Part shown: positions 8,287 through 16,558 of the stretch, piece after piece | How the letters are laid out: every line of letters starts with the position of its first letter | Position numbering within the stretch: position 1 is the first letter of the stretch | Source: Paraburkholderia aspalathi | GTDB lineage: Bacteria > Pseudomonadota > Gammaproteobacteria > Burkholderiales > Burkholderiaceae | Length of the DNA: 61,777 nucleotides | Assembly: GCF_900116445.1 (NCBI RefSeq) | Contig: NZ_FPBH01000047.1 | Location: 1-61,777, forward strand | Direction: 5' to 3' | Program-made: the position numbers and the translations under genes | Notes under the pieces: model-generated | The model's input: only the letters and a program-made list of their open reading frames with translations | What the model was told of the DNA's origin: nothing | Databases searched by the model: none

Positions 8287-9864
8287 ATGCGTTTTCTGCG
8301 TTTCCTCAAGATTTTCTTTACGGTCATCCGCTTCGGTCTCGATGAGATGATGCTCAGCCGCGTCAATGACCGGCGTGTGCGTCTGCTGCTGCGTATCACC
8401 ACCATCGGCCGCAAGTTCGACGCGCCTCCGGGTGTGCGTTTGCGGCTCGCGCTCGAAAGCCTCGGGCCGATCTTCGTCAAGTTCGGCCAGGTGCTGTCCA
8501 CGCGGCGCGATCTGCTGCCGGTCGATATCGCCAATGAACTGGCCAAGCTGCAGGATCAGGTGCCTCCGTTCGATTCGGCGGTGGCGATCGGGCTGGTCGA
8601 GAAGTCGCTCGGCGCACCGGTCGACGTGCTGTTCGACGATTTCGAGCGGGTGCCGGTGGCGAGCGCGTCGATCGCGCAGGTTCACTTTGCGAAGGTGAAA
8701 GCAGGGCAGCACGCGGGCAAGGCGGTCGCCGTGAAGGTGCTGCGGCCGAACATGCTGCCGGTGATCGACTCCGACCTGGCCTTGCTGCGCGACATCGCTG
8801 TCTGGGCCGAGCGTCTGTGGGCCGACGGCAAGCGCCTCAAGCCGCGCGAGGTGGTCGCCGAATTCGACAAGTATCTGCACGACGAACTCGATCTGATGCG
8901 CGAAGCGGCGAACGGCAGCCAACTGCGCCGCAACTTTGCCGGGCTCGATCTGCTGCTGGTGCCGGAGATGTACTGGGAGTTCTGCACGCCCACCGTGCTG
9001 GTGATGGAGCGTATGGTCGGCGTGCCGATCAGCCAGGTGGAGACGCTGCGCGCGGCCGGTGTCGATATTCCGAAGCTGGCGCGCGAAGGCGTCGAGATTT
9101 TCTTCACCCAGGTGTTCCGCGATGGTTTTTTCCACGCCGACATGCACCCGGGCAACATTCAGGTGAGCCTCGATCCGGCGCACTTCGGCCGCTATATCGC
9201 GCTCGACTTCGGCATCATCGGCGCGTTGTCGGACTTCGACAAGAACTACCTCGCGCAGAACTTCCTCGCTTTCTTCAAGCGTGACTATCATCGTGTCGCC
9301 ACGCTGCATCTGGAGTCCGGGTGGGTGCCGCCTACCACTCGGGTCGAGGAACTGGAAAGCGCAATCCGCGCGGTTTGCGAGCCCTATTTCGACCGCGCGT
9401 TGAAGGATATTTCGCTCGGCCAGGTGCTGATGCGCCTGTTCTCGACTTCGCGCCGCTTCAACGTGGAAATCCAGCCGCAACTGGTGCTGCTGCAAAAAAC
9501 CATGCTGAACGTGGAAGGGCTCGGCCGCTCGCTCGATCCCGAGCTGGACTTGTGGAAGACCGCCAAGCCCTATCTCGAACGCTGGATGAACGAGCAGATC
9601 GGTCTGCGCGGCTGGTACGAGCGGCTCAAGATCGAAGCGCCGCAGTGGAGCAAGACGCTGCCGCAGTTGCCGCGCCTGATCCATCACGTGCTGGCTCAGC
9701 GTCACGACCACACGCGCGGCGCGAACGACGACATGATTCGCCAGATCCTCCTCGAGCAGAAGCGCACCAACCGGCTGCTGCAAGGGCTGCTGTTGTTCGG
9801 CGTGGCAGTGGGCGTCGGCGCGGTGTTGGCGCGAGCGTTTCTGGCGTTCGCTTATGGCGGGTGA
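8287..9864 (+). CDS. ubiB: Ubiquinone biosynthesis regulatory protein kinase-like UbiB
   Basis: 525 residues, standard UbiB length. The atypical-kinase motif KFGQVLSTR lies near 65-73, the VAVKVL lysine strand follows, and the metal-binding DFGIIG begins at D307. A C-terminal hydrophobic helix (~497-520) anchors the protein in the membrane. UbiB is an ATPase of the ADCK/ABC1 family needed for ubiquinone synthesis or intermediate extraction. It is 15 bases behind ubiJ, so the two are probably co-transcribed. Confidence 0.97.
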   Translation: MRFLRFLKIFFTVIRFGLDEMMLSRVNDRRVRLLLRITTIGRKFDAPPGVRLRLALESLGPIFVKFGQVLSTRRDLLPVDIANELAKLQDQVPPFDSAVAIGLVEKSLGAPVDVLFDDFERVPVASASIAQVHFAKVKAGQHAGKAVAVKVLRPNMLPVIDSDLALLRDIAVWAERLWADGKRLKPREVVAEFDKYLHDELDLMREAANGSQLRRNFAGLDLLLVPEMYWEFCTPTVLVMERMVGVPISQVETLRAAGVDIPKLAREGVEIFFTQVFRDGFFHADMHPGNIQVSLDPAHFGRYIALDFGIIGALSDFDKNYLAQNFLAFFKRDYHRVATLHLESGWVPPTTRVEELESAIRAVCEPYFDRALKDISLGQVLMRLFSTSRRFNVEIQPQLVLLQKTMLNVEGLGRSLDPELDLWKTAKPYLERWMNEQIGLRGWYERLKIEAPQWSKTLPQLPRLIHHVLAQRHDHTRGANDDMIRQILLEQKRTNRLLQGLLLFGVAVGVGAVLARAFLAFAYGG

Positions 9865-9898
9865 TCCCGCCCCGATCCTGATTCCTACGAGGCATCCC

Positions 9899-10522
9899 AT
9901 GAGCGACCCGACCCAGCCTTCCGTGCCCGACTTTGCGACCCGCGATCCCAACTCGCCCGAGTTCTGGGACGAGCGCTTCGAACGCCATTTCACGCCGTGG
10001 GATCAGGCGGGTGTGCCGTCGGCGTTCCAGTCGTTCGCTAGCCGGCACACCGGCGCGGCCGTACTGATTCCCGGCTGCGGCAGTGCCTACGAGGCGCTCT
10101 GGCTGGCTGGGCAGGGCAACCCGGTCCGGGCGATCGATTTCTCGCCGGCCGCCGTAGCGGCAGCGCGCGAGCAGTTGGGCGCGCAGCATGCGCAACTGGT
10201 CGAGCAGGCTGACTTCTTCGCTTACGAGCCGCCGTTCACGCCGGCCTGGATTTACGAGCGCGCGTTTCTGTGCGCGCTGCCGTTGGCGCGCCGTGCAGAC
10301 TACGCGCAACGAATGGCCGCGTTGTTGCCGGAGGGCGCACTGCTGGCGGGTTTCTATTTCATCGGCGCGACGCCGAAAGGGCCGCCGTTCGGTATCGAGC
10401 GTGCCGAACTCGATGCGTTGCTCTCGCCGTTCTTCGATCTGATCGAAGATGAAGCCGTGACCGACTCGATTGCCGTCTTTGCCGGCCGCGAGCGCTGGAT
10501 GACCTGGCGCCGTCGAGGCTGA
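9899..10522 (+). CDS. TPMT-like class I SAM methyltransferase
   Basis: 207 residues. The N-terminal FWDERFERHFTPWDQAG is the hallmark of the thiopurine S-methyltransferase-like group, followed by the SAM motif VLIPGCGSAYEA and the acidic AIDFS that binds the ribose. Relatives methylate small thiols, halides or metalloids (tellurite/selenite detoxification); the substrate here is unknown. Start set at the ATG at 9899, 34 bases after ubiB; a GTG/ATG-rich upstream extension overlaps the ubiB end and is less likely. It may be the last gene of the ubi run, as a 178-base gap follows. Confidence 0.88.
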   Translation: MSDPTQPSVPDFATRDPNSPEFWDERFERHFTPWDQAGVPSAFQSFASRHTGAAVLIPGCGSAYEALWLAGQGNPVRAIDFSPAAVAAAREQLGAQHAQLVEQADFFAYEPPFTPAWIYERAFLCALPLARRADYAQRMAALLPEGALLAGFYFIGATPKGPPFGIERAELDALLSPFFDLIEDEAVTDSIAVFAGRERWMTWRRRG

Positions 10523-10572
10523 GCGGGCCGCCGCGTTTGACGATGGAGCAGGCCGCACTTGATTCGATAGTG

Positions 10573-10596
10573 GCCGCCCCCATTTATGTGGGCGGC
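10573..10596. repeat. Stem-loop upstream of the FmdB gene
   Basis: Inverted repeat GCCGCCC (10573-10579) / GGGCGGC (10590-10596) with a 10-base loop containing TTATG. It has no T-run, so it is at best a weak terminator for the upstream methyltransferase gene. A closely similar stem-loop lies just after the FmdB gene at 11113-11130. Confidence 0.5.
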
Positions 10597-10649
10597 GGCT
10601 GCGCCTGGCTTTTGTCCCGGAAATTCGCGGGTGCCTAGCCATATGCGGC

Positions 10650-10655
10650 TATAAT
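10650..10655 (+). promoter_or_regulatory. Candidate -10 element for the FmdB/DUF502/aspS run
   Basis: A consensus TATAAT, 46 bases before the FmdB start. No clear -35 is seen 16-18 bases upstream (the nearest, TTGTCC, is 32 bases away), so this rests on the -10 and its position in a 178-base intergenic gap. Confidence 0.4.
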
Positions 10656-10700
10656 TCAAGGCTTTGCAAGCGTTTACAAGATTTCAGTAGGGAAAAGTTC

Positions 10701-11105
10701 ATGCCGATCTACGCTTATCGTTGCGAGTCATGCGGCTTCGGGAAGGACGTGCTTCAGAAGATGAGCGACCCCCAGTTGACGCAGTGTCCCGAGTGCGGGA
10801 AAGACACCTTTCGCAAGCAGGTGACAGCAGCCGGTTTCCAGTTGAAGGGCTCCGGCTGGTATGTGACCGATTTCCGCGGCGGCAATGGCGGCGCAAGCGC
10901 GCCGGCCAAGCCCGACGCGAATGGCGGCTCGAATGCGAATTCGGGCGAAAACGCTGCAGCCGGTAATAACGGCGCGGCGAATTCCGACACGGCTTCGGCC
11001 AACGGCACGGCCGCCGCCGCTTCGTCGGGCGCCGCCGCAACGCCTGCCACGCCTGCTGCCGCACCCGCCGCATCGTCGAATTCGAGCGGCTCCGGCAGCG
11101 CCTAG
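10701..11105 (+). CDS. FmdB family zinc-ribbon protein with low-complexity tail
   Basis: 134 residues. The first ~45 residues are the FmdB putative regulatory domain: MPIYAYRCESCG, with four cysteines C8, C11, C29 and C32 forming a zinc ribbon, followed by FQLKGSGWYVTDF. The rest (~60-134) is an Ala/Asn/Ser/Gly tail, probably disordered. The family name comes from a gene near formamidase; function is unproven. RBS GTAGGGAAAAG precedes the ATG. It is the first gene of a run with the DUF502 gene and aspS, an arrangement common in Burkholderia. Confidence 0.93.
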   Translation: MPIYAYRCESCGFGKDVLQKMSDPQLTQCPECGKDTFRKQVTAAGFQLKGSGWYVTDFRGGNGGASAPAKPDANGGSNANSGENAAAGNNGAANSDTASANGTAAAASSGAAATPATPAAAPAASSNSSGSGSA

Positions 11106-11112
11106 TAGCACG

Positions 11113-11130
11113 GCCGCCCTTATGGGCGGC
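11113..11130. repeat. Stem-loop downstream of the FmdB gene
   Basis: GCCGCCC (11113-11119), loop TTAT, GGGCGGC (11124-11130), starting 7 bases after the FmdB stop codon. The stem is identical to that at 10573-10596. No T-run follows, so partial termination, RNA processing or mRNA protection are all possible. Confidence 0.5.
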
Positions 11131-11180
11131 GCACACGCCGCGCGTCGGGTATCGGCTCGCGCGGCTTTCTGGCGGTACAC

Positions 11181-11834
11181 ATGACGACGAAAAAAACGAC
11201 GCTCAAATCGGTGTTCCTGACTGGCCTGCTGGTGCTGGTGCCTCTGGCTATCACACTGTGGGTGCTCGGCCTGATCATCGGCACGATGGACCAGACGCTA
11301 TTGCTGCTGCCGACCTCATGGCAGCCGGAGCGCGCGCTCGGCTTCCGTTTGCCGGGCCTCGGCGCGGTGCTGACGCTGGCGTTCATCTTTGTCGTTGGGC
11401 TGTTGACGCAAAACTTCATCGGGCAGAAGCTCGTGAAGTGGTGGGAAGTCGTGGTCGCTCACATTCCGGTGGTCGGCCCGCTCTACACCAGCGTCAAGCA
11501 GGTGTCGGACACCTTGTTGTCGAGTAGCGGCAATGCGTTTCGCAAGGCGCTCCTGATCGAGTACCCGCGCCGCGGTTCCTATACGATTGCGTTTCTGACC
11601 GGCATTCCGGGCGGCGACGTGGTCAATCACCTGAAAGAAGACTACGTCAGCGTGTATGTGCCGACTACGCCGAACCCAACGTCCGGCTTCTTCCTGATGG
11701 TGCCCAAGAGCGAAGTGATCGAACTCGACATGACGGTCGACGCTGCGCTCAAGTACATCGTCTCGATGGGCGTCGTGGCGCCGTCCGCGCCGCCGGCGCC
11801 GGTGCGCCGCACGACAGTCGAGCCTCCGCTGTAA
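11181..11834 (+). CDS. DUF502 inner-membrane protein
   Basis: 217 residues. Two long hydrophobic segments lie near the N-terminus (~9-35 and ~58-78), then a conserved cytoplasmic or periplasmic domain with HIPVVGPLYTSVKQV and IPGGDVVNHLKEDYVSVYVPTTPNP, the DUF502 core. Function is unknown; plant homologues are the COV (continuous vascular ring) membrane proteins. It stands between the FmdB gene and aspS, 63 bases before aspS. Confidence 0.92.
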   Translation: MTTKKTTLKSVFLTGLLVLVPLAITLWVLGLIIGTMDQTLLLLPTSWQPERALGFRLPGLGAVLTLAFIFVVGLLTQNFIGQKLVKWWEVVVAHIPVVGPLYTSVKQVSDTLLSSSGNAFRKALLIEYPRRGSYTIAFLTGIPGGDVVNHLKEDYVSVYVPTTPNPTSGFFLMVPKSEVIELDMTVDAALKYIVSMGVVAPSAPPAPVRRTTVEPPL

Positions 11835-11897
11835 TGCCGGTGCGCAGCGTTTATCGCCGCGCGCCGTCCAACCAATGCATAACGAAAGACAAACATC

Positions 11898-13697
11898 ATG
11901 TCGATGAGATCTGAATACTGCGGTCTGGTGACCGAAGAACTGCTGGGCCAACCCGTCTCGCTGTGCGGTTGGGTAAGCCGCCGCCGTGACCATGGCGGCG
12001 TTATCTTCATCGACTTGCGCGACCGCGAAGGCCTCGTTCAGGTCGTCTGCGATCCGGATCGCGCGGAAATGTTCAAGACTGCCGAAGGCGTCCGGAACGA
12101 GTTCTGCCTGCAGATCAAGGGCGTGGTTCGCGCCCGCCCGGAAGGCACGACGAACGCCTCGCTGAAGAGCGGCAAGATCGAAGTGCTGTGCCACGAGCTG
12201 ATCGTGCTGAACCCGTCGATCACGCCGCCGTTCCAGCTCGACGACGACAACCTGTCGGAAACCACGCGCCTCACGCATCGCGTGCTCGACCTGCGCCGTC
12301 CGCAGATGCAGCACAACCTGCGTCTGCGTTACCGCGTCGCGATCGAAGTGCGCAAGTATCTGGATTCGCTGGGCTTCATCGACATCGAAACGCCGATGCT
12401 CACCAAGAGCACGCCGGAAGGCGCGCGCGATTACCTCGTGCCGTCGCGTACCAACCCGGGCCAGTTCTTCGCGCTGCCGCAATCGCCGCAACTGTTCAAG
12501 CAGCTGCTGATGGTCGCTAACTTCGATCGCTACTACCAGATCGTCAAGTGCTTCCGCGACGAAGACCTGCGCGCCGACCGTCAGCCGGAATTCACGCAGA
12601 TCGACTGTGAAACCTCGTTCCTGTCGGAACAGGAAATTCGCGATCTGTTCGAAGCGATGATCCGTCACGTGTTCAAGGAAACGATCGGCGTCGAACTGGC
12701 CGAGAAATTCCCGGTCATGGAGTACTCGGAAGCCATGCGCCGTTTCGGTTCGGACAAGCCGGACCTGCGCGTGAAGCTCGAATTCACCGACCTGACCGAC
12801 GCGGTTAGAGACGTCGACTTCAAGGTGTTCAGCACGCCGGCCAACACGAAAGACGGCCGCGTCGCGGCGATCCGCGTGCCGAAGGGCGGCGAGCTCTCGC
12901 GTGGCGACATCGACAGCTACACGGAATTCGTGCGTATCTACGGCGCGAAGGGTCTGGCGTGGATCAAGGTCAACGAAGTGGCGAAGGGCCGTGACGGTCT
13001 GCAAAGCCCGATCGTCAAGAACCTGCACGACGAAGCGGTCAAGGCGATCATCGAGCGCACTGGCGCGCAAGACGGCGACATCATTTTCTTCGCGGCGGAT
13101 CGCGCGAAGGTGGTGAACGACAGCCTGGGCGCGCTGCGCCTGAAGATCGGTCATTCGGAATTCGGCAAGGCCAACGGCCTCGTCGAATCCGGCTGGAAGC
13201 CGCTGTGGGTGATCGACTTCCCGATGTTCGAATACGACGAGGAAGACAACCGCTACGTCGCCGCGCATCACCCGTTCACGAGCCCGAAGGACGAGCACCT
13301 CGAGTATCTGGAAACGGATCCGGCGCGCTGCCTCGCCAAGGCCTACGACATGGTGCTGAACGGCTGGGAAATCGGCGGCGGTTCGGTGCGTATCCACCGT
13401 GAAGAAGTGCAGAGCAAGGTGTTCCGCGCGCTGAAGATCGGTGCGGAAGAAGCGCAGGCCAAGTTCGGCTTCCTGCTCGACGCGCTGCAATACGGCGCGC
13501 CGCCGCACGGCGGCATCGCATTCGGTCTGGACCGCATCATCACGATGATGGCCGGCGCCGATTCGATTCGCGACGTGATCGCGTTCCCGAAGACGCAACG
13601 CGCGCAGTGTCTGCTCACGCAGGCGCCGAGCGAAGTCGACGAGCGCCAGTTGCGCGAGTTGCACATCCGTCTGCGTCAGCCGGAACCGAAGGTCTAA
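11898..13697 (+). CDS. aspS: Aspartyl-tRNA synthetase (likely Asp/Asn non-discriminating)
   Basis: 599 residues: N-terminal OB anticodon-binding domain, class II catalytic core and the bacterial GAD insertion. Motif 2 FRDEDLRADRQPEFTQID and motif 3 GIAFGLDRI are clear. The N-terminal RRRDHGG carries His at position 32; in family work a His at this site goes with enzymes that also charge tRNA-Asn for later amidation, so non-discriminating activity is inferred, not shown. The start ATG at 11898 follows AACGAAAGAC. A strong terminator follows at 13755. Confidence 0.97.
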   Translation: MSMRSEYCGLVTEELLGQPVSLCGWVSRRRDHGGVIFIDLRDREGLVQVVCDPDRAEMFKTAEGVRNEFCLQIKGVVRARPEGTTNASLKSGKIEVLCHELIVLNPSITPPFQLDDDNLSETTRLTHRVLDLRRPQMQHNLRLRYRVAIEVRKYLDSLGFIDIETPMLTKSTPEGARDYLVPSRTNPGQFFALPQSPQLFKQLLMVANFDRYYQIVKCFRDEDLRADRQPEFTQIDCETSFLSEQEIRDLFEAMIRHVFKETIGVELAEKFPVMEYSEAMRRFGSDKPDLRVKLEFTDLTDAVRDVDFKVFSTPANTKDGRVAAIRVPKGGELSRGDIDSYTEFVRIYGAKGLAWIKVNEVAKGRDGLQSPIVKNLHDEAVKAIIERTGAQDGDIIFFAADRAKVVNDSLGALRLKIGHSEFGKANGLVESGWKPLWVIDFPMFEYDEEDNRYVAAHHPFTSPKDEHLEYLETDPARCLAKAYDMVLNGWEIGGGSVRIHREEVQSKVFRALKIGAEEAQAKFGFLLDALQYGAPPHGGIAFGLDRIITMMAGADSIRDVIAFPKTQRAQCLLTQAPSEVDERQLRELHIRLRQPEPKV

Positions 13698-13709
13698 GCT
13701 GGATCAAAC

Positions 13710-13736
13710 TCACGCTGTCTGAAAACGACAGCGTGA
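13710..13736. repeat. Perfect inverted repeat after aspS
   Basis: TCACGCTGTC (13710-13719) / GACAGCGTGA (13727-13736), a 10-bp perfect stem with a 7-base loop. There is no T-run after it. It precedes the true terminator by 19 bases and may act as a 3'-end RNA structure. Confidence 0.55.
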
Positions 13737-13754
13737 GGTGACGAAAAAGCGAAA

Positions 13755-13789
13755 CGAAAAAGGCGCGTGATGCGCCTTTTTCGTTTTTT
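13755..13789 (+). terminator. Rho-independent terminator of aspS
   Basis: A 12-bp stem, CGAAAAAGGCGC (13755-13766) / GCGCCTTTTTCG (13772-13783), loop GTGAT, followed by TTTTTT. The A-rich left arm would also give a terminator on the opposite strand. It separates aspS from nudB. Confidence 0.9.
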
Positions 13790-13877
13790 GCGTTACAGTC
13801 GCAGCAACCGGTCTCGACCGCTTATTGGACCATTCGCCGACATGTACCGCGCAAGCGTTGCGCCCAGTCTTTACGCC

Positions 13878-14378
13878 ATGCCGAAACCGCCGAAGATCCC
13901 GCAATCCGTACTCGTCGTCATCCATACGCCCGCGCTGGACGTGCTGTTGATCCGGCGCGCCGATCACGCAGATTTTTGGCAATCGGTGACCGGCTCGAAA
14001 GACCAGCTCGACGAGCCCTTCGTCGAGACGGCGACGCGCGAGGTGGCGGAGGAAACCGGCATCGTGGTCGGCAGTACGCTCGTGCCGCATAGCGCGCTGT
14101 TCGACTGGCAGTATTCGATCGAATACGAGATCTACCCTCAGTTCCGGCATCGCTACGCCGAGGGCGTAATCCACAACACGGAGCACTGGTTCAGTCTGGA
14201 AGTGCCCGAGCAGCTGGAAGTGACGCTCGCGCCGCGCGAGCACACCGCGTTCCTGTGGCTGCCCTATGAAGAGGCGGCCTCGCGCTGCTTTTCGTCGTCG
14301 AATGCCGACGCGATCCTGCAATTGCCAAAACGGCTCGCTGGGCGCCTGAATGGCCAGCCCGAGGAGCGTGCCCGGTGA
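13878..14378 (+). CDS. nudB: Dihydroneopterin triphosphate diphosphatase NudB
   Basis: 166 residues, Nudix fold. The Nudix box runs from GSKDQLDE to REVAEETGI, with one residue more than the canonical spacing between the glycine and the first glutamate. The HNTEHWFSLEV stretch and the start PKPPKIPQSVLVVIHT are typical of NudB, which removes pyrophosphate from dihydroneopterin triphosphate in folate synthesis. The ATG at 13878 fits the family start; an in-frame ATG at 13842 is possible. Its stop overlaps the start of the next gene. Confidence 0.9.
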   Translation: MPKPPKIPQSVLVVIHTPALDVLLIRRADHADFWQSVTGSKDQLDEPFVETATREVAEETGIVVGSTLVPHSALFDWQYSIEYEIYPQFRHRYAEGVIHNTEHWFSLEVPEQLEVTLAPREHTAFLWLPYEEAASRCFSSSNADAILQLPKRLAGRLNGQPEERAR

Positions 14379-15634
14379 GCGTCGGCGGCGCGCGCCGTTT
14401 CGCGCGACTCCGTCAATCGCTCCTTGGCCGCCGCTACTGGCAGCGCTACCGCTTCACCAGCGGCAACGAGGTCAAGCTGCTGCGCTCCGGCGACGAGTTC
14501 TTCGCCGCGCTGATCGAACGCATCGACGCGGCGCAAAGCGACGTCGTTCTCGAAACTTATATTTTCTGTGGCGACAGCGCCGGTCAGGCCGTCAGCGCGG
14601 CTTTGCTGCGCGCAGCCTCGCGCGGCGTGAAAGTGCGCGTGATTACCGACGGTATCGGCACCGAGCGCCTGCCGATGTTCAACGAATGGCCGCTCGCCGG
14701 CGTCGACCATCGCATCTACAACCCGCATCTGTTCGGCCGCTTCGGCTTCTCGCGCACGCACCGCAAGATCGCGGTGGTGGACGATCAGTTCGGCTACTGC
14801 GGCGGCATCAATATCGTCGACGATTACGAGAACAACGGCGAGACGCTGCCTTACCGGCGCTGGGACTTCGCGGTGGAATTGCGCGGGCCGGTGGTCGCCG
14901 ATATCCGCCAGGCGTTCGAAGTGCAATGGCAGCGGATCCGTCTCGGGCATCGGCCGCTGGACTCGCTCGAGCCGGATCTTGCGCCGAAGACCATGGCGTC
15001 GCTCGGCACGCTGCGCCGCCGGCGCCGCAATCGCAACGAGGCGCTCTGGGCCGGAGGGCTGCCCTGCGTGGCCTTCGTCGCCCGCGACAACCTGATCAAC
15101 CGCCGCGCCATTGAAAAAGCGTATCTGACCGCGATCGGCCAGGCGCGCAGCGAAGTACTGCTGGCTAACCCGTACTTCATGCCGGGCCGCAAGCTGCGGC
15201 GCGCGCTGGTGTTCGCGGCGCGGCGCGGCGTCGACGTGAAGCTCATTATCGGGCGCAAGGAGTTCAAGGCGCTCGATTACGCCGTGCCGTTCCTGTATCG
15301 TGCGCTGCTCAAAGCCGGCGTGCAGATCGCCGAGTACGAGAAAACCATGCTGCATGGCAAGGTCGCGGTGGTGGATTCGAATTGGGGGACGGTCGGTTCG
15401 TCGAACCTCGATGCGTTGAGCCTGATGCTCAACAACGAGGCCAACGTGGTGCTGGTGAACGACCCGTCGATCGACGCGCTGCGCGAAGCGATCATCGCCG
15501 CGTTCAAGGAATCTCGCCGGATCGACGAGGCGCGCTATGATGCCCGTCCGGCGGGCGAACGCTTGCTCAACTGGCTTGCCTACACGACCTATCGGGCCGT
15601 GATGAAGCTATTAACGGTGGGTGGCTATGACTAG
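14375..15634 (+). CDS. clsB: Cardiolipin synthase ClsB (phospholipase D family)
   Basis: 419 residues with two HKD motifs: HRKIAVVD beginning at H129 and HGKVAVVD at H327, each with the expected downstream Gly-Gly/Ser pattern. Length and spacing fit ClsB, which makes cardiolipin from phosphatidylglycerol at the inner membrane. The start is GTG at 14375 and overlaps the nudB stop by four bases (GTGA), implying translational coupling. A 226-base gap follows it. Confidence 0.92.
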   Translation: MSVGGARRFARLRQSLLGRRYWQRYRFTSGNEVKLLRSGDEFFAALIERIDAAQSDVVLETYIFCGDSAGQAVSAALLRAASRGVKVRVITDGIGTERLPMFNEWPLAGVDHRIYNPHLFGRFGFSRTHRKIAVVDDQFGYCGGINIVDDYENNGETLPYRRWDFAVELRGPVVADIRQAFEVQWQRIRLGHRPLDSLEPDLAPKTMASLGTLRRRRRNRNEALWAGGLPCVAFVARDNLINRRAIEKAYLTAIGQARSEVLLANPYFMPGRKLRRALVFAARRGVDVKLIIGRKEFKALDYAVPFLYRALLKAGVQIAEYEKTMLHGKVAVVDSNWGTVGSSNLDALSLMLNNEANVVLVNDPSIDALREAIIAAFKESRRIDEARYDARPAGERLLNWLAYTTYRAVMKLLTVGGYD

Positions 15635-15747
15635 CTCATCAGCACCTCGCACATAACCGCAAGGGCGCAGCGTCAATGAAAGGGACAAAAAGAAGGCAAA
15701 CGCCTCTAAAAAATCTCCTTCCTCTGATTGACGGATGCCGCAGAATT

Positions 15748-15774
15748 GAAACCGGGTTAGAAACCGGTTTCTAA
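15748..15774. promoter_or_regulatory. GAAAC-type palindromic operator before the beta-oxidation TetR gene
   Basis: A perfect 18-bp palindrome TTAGAAACCGGTTTCTAA occupies 15757-15774. A further copy of the half-site GAAACCGG lies 12 bases upstream at 15748-15755, so three half-sites cluster here. The core GAAAC-N2-GTTTC has the same form as the operators described for the fatty-acid regulator PsrA. It is 86 bases before the TetR gene, where an autoregulatory operator is expected. Confidence 0.7.
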
Positions 15775-15860
15775 TAAAGTCCTTGTTTCGCGGACGGCAG
15801 CACTCAATAATAGTACGGCCGTTCGATTTTCTTTCGGTCACATTAGAACGGTAAAAAGCT

Positions 15861-16460
15861 ATGCGAAAAGGCGAACAAACACGAGTCGCGATTCTCGAAG
15901 CAGCACTTGATCTGGCAAGCCGCGACGGACTGGAAGGTCTGACGATTGGGTTGCTGGCCGAGCGCATGCAGATGAGCAAAAGCGGTGTGTTCGCGCATTT
16001 CGGGTCGCGCGAGGATTTGCAGGTCGAAGTCGTGCGCGAATACCACCGTCGTTTCGAAGACGAGGTGTTTTTCCCGAGCTTGCGTGAGCCTCGTGGATTG
16101 CCGCGCTTGCGCGCGATGATTTCCCGCTGGATCGAGAAACGCATTCAGGAAGTCACCACGGGGTGCATCTACATCAGCGGCGCCGTCGAGTACGACGACC
16201 GCGGGGATAACCCGGTGCGTGAACAACTGGTGTCGAGCGTGACGATCTGGCGTGCGGCGCTTACGCGGGCAATTTCGCAGGCGATGGAAGAAGGGCATCT
16301 GCGTGCCGATACCGATCCGCAGCTGATGCTGTTCGAACTATACAGCTTCACGCTCGGCCTGCATCACGACGCGCGCTTCCTGCACTTGCCGGATGCAGTG
16401 CGTCTCACGTGGGCCGCGCTGGAAAAATTGATTGTTTCGTATCAGAGCGAAAGCCGTTAG
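15861..16460 (+). CDS. TetR family regulator of the adjacent beta-oxidation genes
   Basis: 199 residues. The N-terminal TetR HTH spans ~10-57, including LTIGLLAERMQMSKSGVFAH and FGSREDL. The C-terminal half (~80-199) is a ligand-binding helical bundle of the type found in fatty-acid-responsive TetR proteins (inference). It reads in the same direction as the acyl-CoA dehydrogenase gene 98 bases on, and a palindrome lies in its upstream region. Sequence differs clearly from Pseudomonas PsrA, so this is not a simple orthologue. Acyl-CoA is the likely effector. Confidence 0.9.
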   Translation: MRKGEQTRVAILEAALDLASRDGLEGLTIGLLAERMQMSKSGVFAHFGSREDLQVEVVREYHRRFEDEVFFPSLREPRGLPRLRAMISRWIEKRIQEVTTGCIYISGAVEYDDRGDNPVREQLVSSVTIWRAALTRAISQAMEEGHLRADTDPQLMLFELYSFTLGLHHDARFLHLPDAVRLTWAALEKLIVSYQSESR

Positions 16461-16484
16461 CAGAACCGCCGAACTTAAAGCAGA

Positions 16485-16499
16485 TTCAGCGGCGCTGAA
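16485..16499. promoter_or_regulatory. Inverted repeat between the TetR and acyl-CoA dehydrogenase genes
   Basis: TTCAGCG-G-CGCTGAA, a 7-bp perfect inverted repeat with a single central base, in the 98-base gap. It is unlike the GAAACC palindrome upstream, so the TetR protein may not bind it. It could be a second operator or an RNA hairpin. Confidence 0.35.
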
Positions 16500-16558
16500 A
16501 GATCCGATCCACGGACTCAGCTAACGGCCTGGCTCCTTGTCAAACTTGGGAGAGAGTC

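Noticed and set aside
11316..13664. Long minus-strand open frame opposite aspS
   Set aside because: Mirror of aspS codon bias; no recognisable domain.
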